The notes: a model not told the origin generated them from the sequence alone. A stretch of DNA of 11,293 bases from Clostridiaceae bacterium (GCA_012519875.1 JAAYPL010000123.1:1-11293), one strand, 5' to 3'; counted from the first letter of the stretch, positions 1 through 7,221 are shown. A program made the numbers and translations.

Positions 1-2000
1 CCGAAAACCAGTCGCTGCCGGGCGGTTGTGATGTAAAGCTTTTCCCGGGCGCGTGTAATGGCCACATAAGCCAACCGCCGCTCCTCTTCGATCGCCTCTT
101 GGTCCTCATAGGCGCGGTAGCCGGGGAACAGGCCTTCTTCGGCCCCGACCAGAAAAACCAGATCAAACTCCAGCCCCTTGGCGCTGTGGATGGTCATAAG
201 CCGAACATAATCCTGATTCTCCCGATCCTCGTCCATTTCGGAATAGAGGGCCGCCCGCTCCAAAAAAGAGCTCAGGACACCGGGCAGATCATCGGCAAGC
301 AGGTCACGATCTTCCGGCGGCAACTCTGCCTCGGTCGTGGTCTCCCGCAGCCTGCGCAGGGAATTTTCAAACTCGACGGCGTCCGAGAGCAACTCCTTGA
401 GGCTTTCAATCCGGTCAACCGGATCGCCCTCGCCGCTTCTTTCCCGCCGGTCGACGATCTCCTGAATCAAGCCGGATTCATTTTCAATCCATTCAACATA
501 TTCAGCGAAACTCATGTCGTTTTGCAGCAATCGGTTGCGGAAAAAATCAATCTGCGCGGCAAAGCCCTGCAGGCGGTCGGCCATACGCTGCAACTCAGGA
601 TAAAGGGTTGCGTGCCGGCAAATTTCCAGCTGATCTTTGCCCTCGCGGGCGGCAAGATCATCCAGGCGCTCCAATGTTGCCGCACCGATGCCGCGCCGGG
701 GAACCTGAATGGCTCTGACCAGCGAAAAATCGTCACCGGGAAACCGGATCAGACGCAGCCAAGCCAGCACATCACGGATTTCCTTACGGTCATAGAAACG
801 CTGCCCCCCGAAAATCCGGTATGGAAGGCCTTGCTCACGCAGCGCAAATTCGAGGCTCCGCGAAAGGGCGTTGAGCCGGTAAAGAATGGCAATGTCGCGA
901 TAGCTTTTCCCTTTGTCCCGGCAGGAGACCACCCGGTTGATTTCCGTCGCAATATAGCGGCCTTCCTCGCTATGGTTTTCAGCCCGCAAAAATGTGATGG
1001 GATCACCTTGACCACGATTGGTCCAAAGCTTTTTCGCTTTGCGTCCCTTGTTTTCCTTGATGACGGTATTGGCCGCCTCCAGCACGGTGCCGGTCGAACG
1101 GTAATTTTGCTCCAGTTTGATGACCTTGCAGCCTTTAAAATCCTTTTCGAAATCCAGAATGTTCCGGATGTTGGCGCCGCGGAAGCTGTAGATCGACTGA
1201 TCGTCATCTCCGACCACGCACAGGTTTCGATGACCGGCGGACAACAGGTGAATCAGCTGGTATTGCGCATGGTTGGTGTCTTGATATTCATCAACCAAGA
1301 TGTATCGAAAACGCACCTGATATTCATTTAGGACGTCGGGATTTTCCCTGAACAGGCGTACCGACTCAAACAGAATATCATCAAAATCCATGCTGTTGGC
1401 TTTTTTCAGTTTTTCCTGATAAAGGCGGTAAACCTCGGCTGTCTTGCTCAAACGAAAATCATTTCCGGCTTTGCGGGCAAATTCCTCAACGCCGATCAAG
1501 TCGTTTTTGGCATTGCTGATTTGGCTGTGAACAGCCCGGGGAGCGAAGGTTTTTTCGGAAAAGTTCAATTCCTGCAGGCAAGCTTTGACCAGGCGTTGCT
1601 GATCGTCACGATCCATGATGGCAAAGCTGCGCTGGTATCCGATTCGGTCGGCAAATCGGCGCAGGATCCGGAGCATCATGGCATGGAACGTTCCGATCCA
1701 CATGTATTGACTTTGGGAACCGACCAGCGCCTCGATCCGTTGTTTCATTTCGGCGGCGGCCTTGTTGGTAAACGTAATGGCCAGGATAGCCGAAGGCCGA
1801 ACCTGGTGTTTGGCCACCAGCCAAGCGATCCGATGGGTGATCACCCGTGTTTTGCCGGAACCGGCGCCGGCCAGGATCAGCAGCGGCCCGTTGACGTGGC
1901 GTACGGCATCGGCTTGCTGGGGGTTGAGTTCGGCTAATAGCTCACTGCTGTCGGCTACAGGGTCAGATGCCCTCAAAATCGCCTGATCGAACAGGTCCAT
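1..2000 (-). CDS. pcrA: UvrD/PcrA-type ATP-dependent DNA helicase (C-terminus beyond window)
   Basis: Superfamily 1A 3'-5' DNA helicase acting in DNA repair and in clearing proteins or RNA polymerase from DNA. I translated the minus strand from ATG at 2000 and found one uninterrupted frame of 666 codons running off the window. Seen motifs: Q-motif LNPQQ (about residues 25-29), Walker A AGAGSGKT (44-51), TFTNKAAAEMKQR (motif Ia region), motif II DEYQDTN (237-243), motif III GDDDQSIYSFRGA (264-276), motif IV QNYRST, motif V IHSAKGLEFD and motif VI VAITRAR close to the edge. Typical PcrA proteins are about 720-750 residues, so only a C-terminal tail is missing. The start is supported by GGGAGG about 8 bases upstream. 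PcrA and UvrD are not separable by motif alone; PcrA is preferred for the Bacillota-like context. An upstream extended -10 promoter lies in the 2001-2116 gap. Confidence 0.95.
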   Translation of the reverse strand, partial: MDLFDQAILRASDPVADSSELLAELNPQQADAVRHVNGPLLILAGAGSGKTRVITHRIAWLVAKHQVRPSAILAITFTNKAAAEMKQRIEALVGSQSQYMWIGTFHAMMLRILRRFADRIGYQRSFAIMDRDDQQRLVKACLQELNFSEKTFAPRAVHSQISNAKNDLIGVEEFARKAGNDFRLSKTAEVYRLYQEKLKKANSMDFDDILFESVRLFRENPDVLNEYQVRFRYILVDEYQDTNHAQYQLIHLLSAGHRNLCVVGDDDQSIYSFRGANIRNILDFEKDFKGCKVIKLEQNYRSTGTVLEAANTVIKENKGRKAKKLWTNRGQGDPITFLRAENHSEEGRYIATEINRVVSCRDKGKSYRDIAILYRLNALSRSLEFALREQGLPYRIFGGQRFYDRKEIRDVLAWLRLIRFPGDDFSLVRAIQVPRRGIGAATLERLDDLAAREGKDQLEICRHATLYPELQRMADRLQGFAAQIDFFRNRLLQNDMSFAEYVEWIENESGLIQEIVDRRERSGEGDPVDRIESLKELLSDAVEFENSLRRLRETTTEAELPPEDRDLLADDLPGVLSSFLERAALYSEMDEDRENQDYVRLMTIHSAKGLEFDLVFLVGAEEGLFPGYRAYEDQEAIEEERRLAYVAITRAREKLYITTARQRLVF

Positions 2001-2066
2001 CCTTGAATCCTCCCGGGAATTTTGCAAAAAATAAACACCGCAAAGCGGAGCGGCCATGCTTGGCAC

Positions 2067-2075
2067 ATTATAGCA
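2067..2075 (-). promoter_or_regulatory. Extended -10 promoter for pcrA
   Basis: On the minus strand the sequence reads TGCTATAAT, a perfect TATAAT preceded by the TG-N extended -10 element. No good -35 hexamer is found at 16-19 bases upstream, which is common for extended -10 promoters. Predicted transcription start is near 2060, giving a leader of about 60 bases before the pcrA ATG. The site lies downstream of the hpf terminator, so pcrA can be transcribed independently of hpf. Confidence 0.6.
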
Positions 2076-2116
2076 TACATCGAACGATTGTTCTTGACTT
2101 TGAATTACCTCGCCGG

Positions 2117-2164
2117 AAAAAATCGGGGCCGCCCCAAAGTGAGTGTTGAGGGCCGGCCCCTGAT
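2117..2164 (-). terminator. Rho-independent terminator of hpf
   Basis: Read on the minus strand, GGGCC-rich arms (ATCAGGGGCCGGCCC and its partner GGGCGGCCCCGAT) form a GC-rich stem with a one-base bulge and a loop of about 15 bases, followed directly by a run of six T (2122 to 2117). It starts about 20 bases after the hpf stop codon. The U-tract lies on the minus-strand side only, so it should act on leftward transcription from hpf and insulate pcrA. Confidence 0.85.
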
Positions 2165-2185
2165 CGGACATATCAAAATTTAGAA

Positions 2186-2719
2186 TCAGTATATAGGTTC
2201 AATCAAACCGTAATTGCCATCTTTGCGTTTATAGACCACACAGACCTTATCGGTTTCCATGTCCAGGTACAGGAGAAAACTGTGTCCCAGCATTTCCATC
2301 TGCAGAACGGCTTCCTCCGGATCCATCGGTGTAATGTCAAAAGACTTGCGCCGGATGATCCGCGGCTCATCTTCGGATGGACCCTCTTGAGGCTGTGTTT
2401 TAAGATACTCTTTAATATAAGCGTAATCGTGGATGCGTTTTTCGATCCGGGTCTTATGTTTGCGAATCTGACCTTCCAATATCTCCACGGCCTGGTCCAG
2501 TGCGGTAAAAACATCATCGGCTACCGTTTCTGACCGATAGTAATGTTTTTGGATTTTGAGGGTCACTTCAATGCATTTTTGATCCTTCTCCGGCCTGACC
2601 TTGACGTTGGCTATTACATCGTCGCCAAAAAAGCGATTGAATTTCCCCAGCTTCTCCTCAATCCGTTGCTGCAGCCGGTCTCCTACTTTCATGCCTTTGC
2701 CGCTGATGTTGATTTTCAT
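2186..2719 (-). CDS. hpf: Ribosome hibernation promoting factor, long form
   Basis: Long HPF (YvyD type) binds the 30S decoding region and dimerises 70S ribosomes into inactive 100S particles in stationary phase or stress. The 177-residue product has the N-terminal HPF/RaiA domain (about 1-100, starting MKINISGKGMKVGDRL) and the C-terminal S30AE dimerisation domain (about 120-177), with the hallmark stretches PMDPEEAVLQMEMLGHSF (131-148) and VVYKRKDGNYGLIEP (161-175). Length and two-domain form match the Gram-positive long version. I chose the ATG at 2719 because AAGGGAG lies 8 bases upstream and the family begins at MKI; an upstream in-frame ATG at 2764 would add 15 unrelated residues. Monocistronic: it is divergent from the glycosyltransferase gene and ends in its own terminator. 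Confidence 0.95.
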   Translation of the reverse strand: MKINISGKGMKVGDRLQQRIEEKLGKFNRFFGDDVIANVKVRPEKDQKCIEVTLKIQKHYYRSETVADDVFTALDQAVEILEGQIRKHKTRIEKRIHDYAYIKEYLKTQPQEGPSEDEPRIIRRKSFDITPMDPEEAVLQMEMLGHSFLLYLDMETDKVCVVYKRKDGNYGLIEPIY

Positions 2720-2762
2720 GACGACCGCTCCCTTCTGAATCAATGTGCTCTTCTCGAGGTTC

Positions 2763-2782
2763 AAACACCAGCCCGGGTGTTT
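2763..2782 (-). promoter_or_regulatory. 5'-terminal stem-loop in hpf leader
   Basis: Perfect 7-bp inverted repeat, AAACACC and GGTGTTT, around a 6-base loop. If transcription starts near 2788 as the -10 element suggests, the hairpin would begin about six bases from the 5' end of the hpf mRNA. Such 5' hairpins can stabilise mRNAs; that role is inference. On the plus strand it is not followed by a long T-tract, so a terminator role is unlikely. Confidence 0.35.
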
Positions 2783-2794
2783 TCCTCTGTTTTA

Positions 2795-2800
2795 ATTATA
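2795..2800 (-). promoter_or_regulatory. Candidate -10 element for hpf
   Basis: Minus-strand TATAAT, perfect match to the sigma-A -10 hexamer, about 76 bases before the hpf start. No convincing -35 is visible at normal spacing. In Bacillus the orthologous gene is also driven by stress and stationary-phase sigma factors (established knowledge), but I could not identify such boxes here with confidence. Predicted start near 2788. Confidence 0.4.
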
Positions 2801-2856
2801 CGCAATTTACCCCTGTTACGGTACCCTTTACGCCGACTGTTTTTAATTATTTGTTC

Positions 2857-2865
2857 TGTTATAAT
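2857..2865 (+). promoter_or_regulatory. Extended -10 promoter of the glycosyltransferase/pantothenate gene run
   Basis: TGTTATAAT is a perfect -10 hexamer with the TG-N extension. The upstream region is very AT-rich (2839-2856) but has no clear -35. The start of transcription would fall near 2872, leaving a leader of only about 20 bases that contains the GGGAGGAG ribosome binding site (2879-2886). A small inverted repeat, CCGT-TAT-ACGG (2870-2880), lies at the predicted start. Confidence 0.55.
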
Positions 2866-2890
2866 AAAACCGTTATACGGGAGGAGTCCC

Positions 2891-3862
2891 ATGGAAACCA
2901 TTTGTTTTTCGCTTATCGTACCGGTTTTTAATGAAGAAGAGGTCCTGCCCATCACCAATCAGCGGCTGCTTGACGTGATGACATCTCTGGGGGAGGCCTT
3001 TGAAATCATTTACATCAATGATGGCAGCCGGGATCGGTCCGGAGCAATCATTCGAACCTTTTGTCAGGCCGATGCCCGAATCAAATTGCTGGAGTTTTCG
3101 CGTAATTTCGGGCACCAGCCGGCCATCACAGCCGGTATGGATCATGCTGCGGGGCAAGCCATCATCATCATTGACGCCGACCTGCAGGATCCGCCGGAGC
3201 TGATCGGCACGATGGTCGAGAAGTGGCGGCAAGGGTTCGACGTCGTTTATGGACGGCGCCGGGCGCGGCAGGGAGAAACCTGGTTTAAGCAAAAAACCGC
3301 AACCGCCTATTACCGAATGCTCAACCGATTGACCGATGTGCCCATACCGGTCGACGTCGGCGATTTTCGTCTGATCGATGCCCGGGTTCGGGACGCCTTG
3401 CTGGACATGCCTGAACATAACCGGTATGTCAGAGGATTGATCAGCTGGCTGGGATTTTCCCAGACCGACGTCGAATTTGTCCGGGCACCCCGATTGGCCG
3501 GGCAAACAAAGTATCCCCTGCGGAAAATGGTCAAGCTGGGGATCGATGGTATCACTTCCTTTTCATACAAACCTCTGAAGCTTGGCATCGGACTGGGAAT
3601 CATTCTTTCGATCTTCAGTTTTTTGTTCCTGATTTTTGTTTTTGTCGCCCGCCTTTTTGATCTTGTCATCATGGAGCCGGGCTATGCTTCGCTGATGTGT
3701 GTCATTCTGTTCTTCTTTGGCATTACCATGATTATGCTGGGAATCATCGGTGAATATATCGGTCGGATTTTTGAAGAGGTCAAGGGGCGTCCTCTTTATG
3801 TCATCAGTCAGCGGGTCGGCCGTTTCGCCCGCAAAGGGCGCGACGCCACAAGGGGTGATTGA
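2891..3862 (+). CDS. Membrane-anchored family 2 glycosyltransferase (GtrB/DPM-like)
   Basis: Probable polyprenyl-phosphate glycosyltransferase, transferring a sugar from a nucleotide donor to undecaprenyl phosphate at the inner face of the membrane. The 323-residue protein has the GT-A core: LIVPVFNEEE (8-17), YINDGSRDRS (41-50), FSRNFGHQPA (69-78), the metal-binding IDADLQDPPE (94-103, D95 and D97) and DVGDFRL (155-161). Two C-terminal membrane helices (about 230-255 and 265-290) are followed by a short basic tail, the GtrB/ArnC/CsbB-like layout. The ATG at 2891 is chosen for its GGGAGGAG site and the family N-terminus; the open frame upstream overlaps hpf and is unrelated. It is first in the run, with only two bases to the next start. 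Sugar and acceptor cannot be read from sequence. Confidence 0.9.
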   Translation: METICFSLIVPVFNEEEVLPITNQRLLDVMTSLGEAFEIIYINDGSRDRSGAIIRTFCQADARIKLLEFSRNFGHQPAITAGMDHAAGQAIIIIDADLQDPPELIGTMVEKWRQGFDVVYGRRRARQGETWFKQKTATAYYRMLNRLTDVPIPVDVGDFRLIDARVRDALLDMPEHNRYVRGLISWLGFSQTDVEFVRAPRLAGQTKYPLRKMVKLGIDGITSFSYKPLKLGIGLGIILSIFSFLFLIFVFVARLFDLVIMEPGYASLMCVILFFFGITMIMLGIIGEYIGRIFEEVKGRPLYVISQRVGRFARKGRDATRGD

Positions 3863-3864
3863 AG

Positions 3865-4650
3865 ATGCTGCTGGTCTGCGCCATTGAAAATTCAGACATC
3901 AATCTGGGCGTCTTTGATCGGGATCAACTGCTTTTTTCATCCTGGCTGTCCGCCAGCCGGAGCCGGAGCGCCGATGAATATGCCATCCTGATGGACAATG
4001 TTTTTCGCATGAATCGTCAAAATCCCGCAGCTATAACCGGGGCGGTCCTCGCCTCGGTCGTCCGGCCGCTTAATGATGTCTTTTGTCAGGCGATCCGACA
4101 GATCGCGGCGGTTCAGCCGCTGATGGTCGGTCCCGGTGTGAAAACCGGCCTGAACATCAAGACCGACATTCCATCCCAGGTCGGTGCCGACATCGTTGCC
4201 AATGCGGTGGGCGCCGCGGCTCTGGAAAAAGGCGCGCTGGTGGTCCTTGATTTCGGCATTGCCACGACCTTGACCGGAATCAACGATGCCGGCGAATTAT
4301 GCGGTGTACTGATTGCACCCGGCCTTGAAACATCTCTGGAAGCATTGTCCGCGCAGGCCGCCGAGCTCCCGTTTGTCGCCCTCGATCAGCCGGGCGCGCT
4401 TTTTGGCAAAAACACCGTCGAGTCCATGACCAGCGGCTTTATTTACGGTTTCGCCGCCATGGTCGATGGACTGCTTGACCGGATCGCCGGTTTCTGGAAT
4501 ACTGAAACCCTGACGATCATTGCGACCGGCCGATTGGCACCGAAGGTTATTCCGTACTGTATCGGCGGTCGCGCCATTCGTCACGAACCCCATCTGCCTC
4601 TGTACGGTCTAAAGCTGATCCATCAGCTGAACAACCGGCGCAGAATTTAA
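3865..4650 (+). CDS. coaX: CoaX family protein (type III pantothenate kinase-like) with degenerate motifs
   Basis: Homologue of type III pantothenate kinase, which phosphorylates pantothenate in the first step of CoA synthesis. The 261 residues align end to end with the family: PGVKTGLNI (90-98), VGADIVANAV (106-115), VVLDFGIATT (126-135), IAPGLETSLEAL (150-161), AAELP (165-169), GKNTVESMTSGF (181-192) and a C-terminal PLYGLKLI (245-252). Several signature positions are altered. The N-terminal DVGNTN phosphate-binding motif reads AIENSD (6-11), so the usual Asp6 is Ala; GXDR reads GADI, losing Arg; DFGTATT reads DFGIATT; and TGGLA reads TGRLA. The other two conserved aspartates (D109, D129) remain, with the canonical 20-residue spacing. 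ATG at 3865 is preferred to an overlapping TTG at 3859 because AGGGG sits 9 bases upstream. The reading frame is intact, suggesting a maintained but possibly non-catalytic protein, perhaps a pantothenate-binding or regulatory partner of the next gene (inference). Confidence 0.85.
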   Translation: MLLVCAIENSDINLGVFDRDQLLFSSWLSASRSRSADEYAILMDNVFRMNRQNPAAITGAVLASVVRPLNDVFCQAIRQIAAVQPLMVGPGVKTGLNIKTDIPSQVGADIVANAVGAAALEKGALVVLDFGIATTLTGINDAGELCGVLIAPGLETSLEALSAQAAELPFVALDQPGALFGKNTVESMTSGFIYGFAAMVDGLLDRIAGFWNTETLTIIATGRLAPKVIPYCIGGRAIRHEPHLPLYGLKLIHQLNNRRRI

Positions 4651-4693
4651 CGCGTTGCACTCGCCGGGCGAGGCGACAGCAAAGGAGTAAAAT

Positions 4694-5290
4694 ATGGAAA
4701 CAAACAAACGCAGAGCCCGCACGCTGTGGATGGTACGGACGGCCATACTGACAGCCATCATCATCCTCATGGCCTTTACACCTGTTGGCTATATCAAAAC
4801 AGCCGGCCTTGAAATCACCCTGATCATGATCCCCGTCACCGTCGGAGCCATTCTGATGGGACCGGGAACCGGGGCCCTTCTGGGAACCGTTTTCGGCATT
4901 ACCAGCTTTATTCAGTGTTTCGGATTCAGTGCTTTTGGCGCCACGCTTCTGGGAATCAATCCTGTTTACACCTTCATCCTGACCATTGTTCCCCGGGTCT
5001 TGATGGGCTGGCTGGTCGGCTTGATCTTCCAAGCTTTGCACCGGATTGACAAAACCAAATTCATTTCTTTCGCAGTGGCATCCCTTAGCGGTGCCGTCCT
5101 GAACACCGTGCTTTTTATCGGCGGCCTTTTTCTTTTATTCGGCAATACCGAGTTTATTCGTGGATGGGGCCCGACCTGGCCGGCCATCTTTGCCATCATT
5201 GCCGGAACCAACGCCCTGCTGGAAGCGGCCATCAGTCTGGTCGCCGGCACCGCCGTTACCAAAGCCCTGTATCGCATTTTCAAGACATAA
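4694..5290 (+). CDS. panT: ECF transporter S-component, PanT-like (pantothenate)
   Basis: Substrate-binding integral membrane subunit of an energy-coupling factor vitamin transporter; the best match by eye is the PanT pantothenate subfamily. The 198-residue protein has about six hydrophobic helices, with family-like stretches GLEITLIMIPVTVGAILMGP (38-57), GALLGTVFGITSF (60-72), INPVYTFILTIVPRVLMGWL (88-107) and GTNALLEAAI (171-180). The helix-1 A-type arrangement of small residues (AILTAIIILMAF, 17-28) suits contact with the EcfT subunit. AAAGGAG ends six bases before the ATG. It lies 43 bases after the CoaX-like gene, which supports pantothenate as substrate. No EcfA or EcfT genes are in the window, so it would depend on a shared energising module elsewhere. 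Another vitamin cannot be fully excluded. Confidence 0.85.
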   Translation: METNKRRARTLWMVRTAILTAIIILMAFTPVGYIKTAGLEITLIMIPVTVGAILMGPGTGALLGTVFGITSFIQCFGFSAFGATLLGINPVYTFILTIVPRVLMGWLVGLIFQALHRIDKTKFISFAVASLSGAVLNTVLFIGGLFLLFGNTEFIRGWGPTWPAIFAIIAGTNALLEAAISLVAGTAVTKALYRIFKT

Positions 5291-5381
5291 CCACTTGATT
5301 TGAGGTTCGGCCTCGACGAAAAACGTAATAAACCCCAGATTAAATATTGGGAATACTCAACCGAAAAAGAGGTGGGTTGAC

Positions 5382-6647
5382 ATGGAATTGGAGCTTGGCT
5401 ACGGCAACGGCGTGCAACGTTTCGTTGTCAAGGACAAAAATCTGACGGACGTCCTCGTACCCAACGCTGTTCAAGCAAAACTCAAGGGGGAGGAGGAAGT
5501 ACGCCGGGCCCTGCTCGAACCGATCGGGGCGCCCCCTCTGCGGGAACTGGTCCATCCCGGAGAAAAGATCGTTGTCGTGACCAGCGACATCACCCGGCCC
5601 ATGCCCACCTCGAAGGTCATGCCGGCTCTTCTGGATGAGCTGTACGCGGCCGGGGTCCGGACAGAAGACATCACATTGGTGTTTGCGTTGGGCAATCATC
5701 GAAAGCACACGGAACAGGAACATCGGCAGCTTGCCGGAGAGCGGGCTTGGAAAGAGATTACCTGTGTGGACAGCGACCCGACGGACTGTGTCCGGCTTGG
5801 GACAACAAAAAGCGGCACACCTGTCGACATCTTCCGATTGGTCGCCCAAGCGGACCGCCGCATCTGTCTCGGCAACATCGAATACCACTTTTTCGCCGGC
5901 TACTCGGCAGGAGCAAAGGCCATTATGCCGGGGGTCTCCAGCCGGGACGCCATCGACTTCAACCACAGAATGATGACGCATCCTTTCTCCTGTACCGGTC
6001 GTTTGGATGACAATCCCGTGCGCATGGATATTGAAGAAGCAGCGAAGTTTTGCGGTGTGGACTACATCGTTAATGTCGTGCTGGATGAACACAAGGAAAT
6101 CATCTTCGCTGTTGCCGGTGACGTGACAAAAGCCCATCGAGCCGGCTGTCGTTTCCTGGACGGTATATACAGAAAACCGATCGCAAATCGAAGCGACATC
6201 GTGATTGCTTCCCCGGGGGGAGCTCCCAAAGACATCAACTTGTACCAGGCGCAGAAAGCCCTGGATAATGCGAAGCACGCAGTGAAAAAAGGCGGCATCA
6301 TCATTCTGGTCGGCTCATGCAAAGAAGGGCTGGGCGAAAAGATTTTTGAAACGTGGATGCTCGAGGCCAAACACCCCGGGGATCTGATTCGCCGGGTGGA
6401 AACGAGTTTTGGATACGGCGGGCACAAGGCTGCGGCCATCGCCCTGGTGCTCGAGGACGCCGATATCTATTTGGTGTCGGATTTGGACCCAGGCTTGGTG
6501 CGGAGCATTTTTCTCACTCCCTTTTCCACAGTGCAGGATGCATTGGACGCCGCGCTGCGGAAAACGGGAGAAAACGCACAGATCATCGTCATGCCCTATG
6601 CAGGTTCTACAGTGCCTGAATGCCGACAGGATGCCGTCTCTCCTTAG
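5382..6647 (+). CDS. larA: LarA family nickel-pincer-nucleotide racemase/epimerase
   Basis: Member of the nickel-dependent lactate racemase family, which interconverts stereoisomers of 2-hydroxy acids using the nickel-pincer (NPN) cofactor. The 421-residue length is typical. Catalytic positions known from Lactobacillus plantarum LarA can be placed with a steady offset: D69 and R72 in DITRPMP, H106 in GNHRKH, H169 in YHFFAG, K179 in GAKAIMPGV (cofactor-attachment lysine), H195 in DFNHR, and Y288, Q289 and K292 in LYQAQKALDN. All appear intact, so an active enzyme is likely. Homologues act on several 2-hydroxy acids, so lactate is only one candidate. The start has GAGGTGGG about 6-10 bases upstream. 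No larB, larC or larE cofactor genes are in the window. A 91-base gap separates it from panT; I see no clear promoter there, so read-through is possible. Confidence 0.9.
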   Translation: MELELGYGNGVQRFVVKDKNLTDVLVPNAVQAKLKGEEEVRRALLEPIGAPPLRELVHPGEKIVVVTSDITRPMPTSKVMPALLDELYAAGVRTEDITLVFALGNHRKHTEQEHRQLAGERAWKEITCVDSDPTDCVRLGTTKSGTPVDIFRLVAQADRRICLGNIEYHFFAGYSAGAKAIMPGVSSRDAIDFNHRMMTHPFSCTGRLDDNPVRMDIEEAAKFCGVDYIVNVVLDEHKEIIFAVAGDVTKAHRAGCRFLDGIYRKPIANRSDIVIASPGGAPKDINLYQAQKALDNAKHAVKKGGIIILVGSCKEGLGEKIFETWMLEAKHPGDLIRRVETSFGYGGHKAAAIALVLEDADIYLVSDLDPGLVRSIFLTPFSTVQDALDAALRKTGENAQIIVMPYAGSTVPECRQDAVSP

Positions 6648-6679
6648 GCTTAGGCAACAACGATCGTACACATGGAAAA

Positions 6680-7105
6680 TCACGGTTTTGTTGGCAGAAC
6701 AAAAGCGTCCGGCAGTAAGGCTTCTTGGCTGTAGCGTTTGAAATGACCTGACGGATCGGCTGCCAACAGCTCAAAATCCGCGGCGGCGAATTCGGCTATG
6801 ATCTGGCGACAAATACCGCACGGTACACAGGGTGTCTCCTGATCACAAACAACCGCCAGCTTTCGAATCTGCCGGGCGCCTTCGGAGACGGCTTTGAATA
6901 TCGCCGTTCGTTCGGCACAGTTGGTCGCCCCGTAGGAGGCATTTTCAATATTGCATCCGGTGAAGACGCGATCCTGGTCATCGATCAGAGCCGCACCTAC
7001 ATGGAAACGGGAATACGGCGCATAGGCCATCTCCTTGGCTTGATTCGCCAACCGGATCAGCTCCGCGTCGGTGATCGGCATTTTCTTTTTTGCATCCGCA
7101 GTCAT
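6680..7105 (-). CDS. cdd: Cytidine deaminase (tetrameric, three-cysteine type)
   Basis: Converts cytidine and deoxycytidine to uridine and deoxyuridine in pyrimidine salvage; cytosolic, zinc-dependent. The 141-residue protein has the short homotetrameric form, with AYAPYSRFHVGAAL (27-40), GCNIENASYG (50-59), the catalytic CAE (C63, E65) and PCGICRQ (95-101) giving zinc ligands C63, C96 and C99. The start is ATG at 7105, preceded by a strong AGGAGG six bases upstream; the in-frame Met9 has no ribosome binding site. The gene converges on larA (32 bases between stops, no U-tract terminator seen) and diverges from the MATE gene. Confidence 0.95.
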   Translation of the reverse strand: MTADAKKKMPITDAELIRLANQAKEMAYAPYSRFHVGAALIDDQDRVFTGCNIENASYGATNCAERTAIFKAVSEGARQIRKLAVVCDQETPCVPCGICRQIIAEFAAADFELLAADPSGHFKRYSQEALLPDAFVLPTKP

Positions 7106-7129
7106 TTCGCACCTCCTCGTTACCCACTT

Positions 7130-7158
7130 ATTTTAGCAAAGGCTTGCACTGATGCCCA
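7130..7158 (-). promoter_or_regulatory. Sigma-A-like promoter of cdd
   Basis: On the minus strand TGGGCA (7158-7153; 4 of 6 matches to TTGACA), 17-base spacer, TAAAAT (7135-7130; 5 of 6). The transcript would start near 7123, just upstream of the AGGAGG ribosome binding site. Confidence 0.5.
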
Positions 7159-7172
7159 TCCCGGATCCCTTA

Positions 7173-7184
7173 TGAAAATTTTCA
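7173..7184. promoter_or_regulatory. 12-base perfect palindrome between divergent promoters
   Basis: TGAAAATTTTCA is a perfect palindrome lying 8 bases upstream of the MATE -35 box and about 14 bases upstream of the cdd -35 box. It could be an operator for a dimeric regulator of either gene, or chance in an AT-rich stretch. No regulator gene is adjacent. Confidence 0.25.
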
Positions 7185-7192
7185 GTAAATGA

Positions 7193-7221
7193 TTGATTCA
7201 GTTTGAAAGCTGGGCTATACT
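7193..7221 (+). promoter_or_regulatory. Sigma-A-like promoter of the MATE gene
   Basis: TTGATT (7193-7198), exact 17-base spacer, TATACT (7216-7221). Predicted start near 7228. This also argues that the MATE protein cannot begin at the in-frame TTG at 7203, which lies inside the promoter; translation should start at ATG 7269 after a leader of about 40 bases. Confidence 0.65.

Noticed and set aside
99..1331. 410-codon plus-strand open frame
   Set aside because: It lies antisense to the continuous PcrA frame, which shows every helicase motif; its translation resembles no family I recognise.
2543..2890. 116-residue N-terminal extension of the glycosyltransferase
   Set aside because: It runs antisense through hpf and across the promoter region; the family N-terminus and the ribosome binding site are at ATG 2891.
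5291..5381. Separate promoter or terminator between panT and larA
   Set aside because: A small TTGAGG/CCTCGA hairpin is present but lacks a T-tract, and no -35/-10 pair with acceptable spacing was found.
5340..6278. 312-codon minus-strand open frame
   Set aside because: It is antisense to larA, whose catalytic residues are all in the plus-strand frame; long shadows are common in GC-rich genes.
6686..6704. TTTTGTT/AACAAAA inverted repeat as a terminator between larA and cdd
   Set aside because: It lies inside the 3' end of cdd, the stem is AT-only apart from one pair, and no U-tract follows on either strand.
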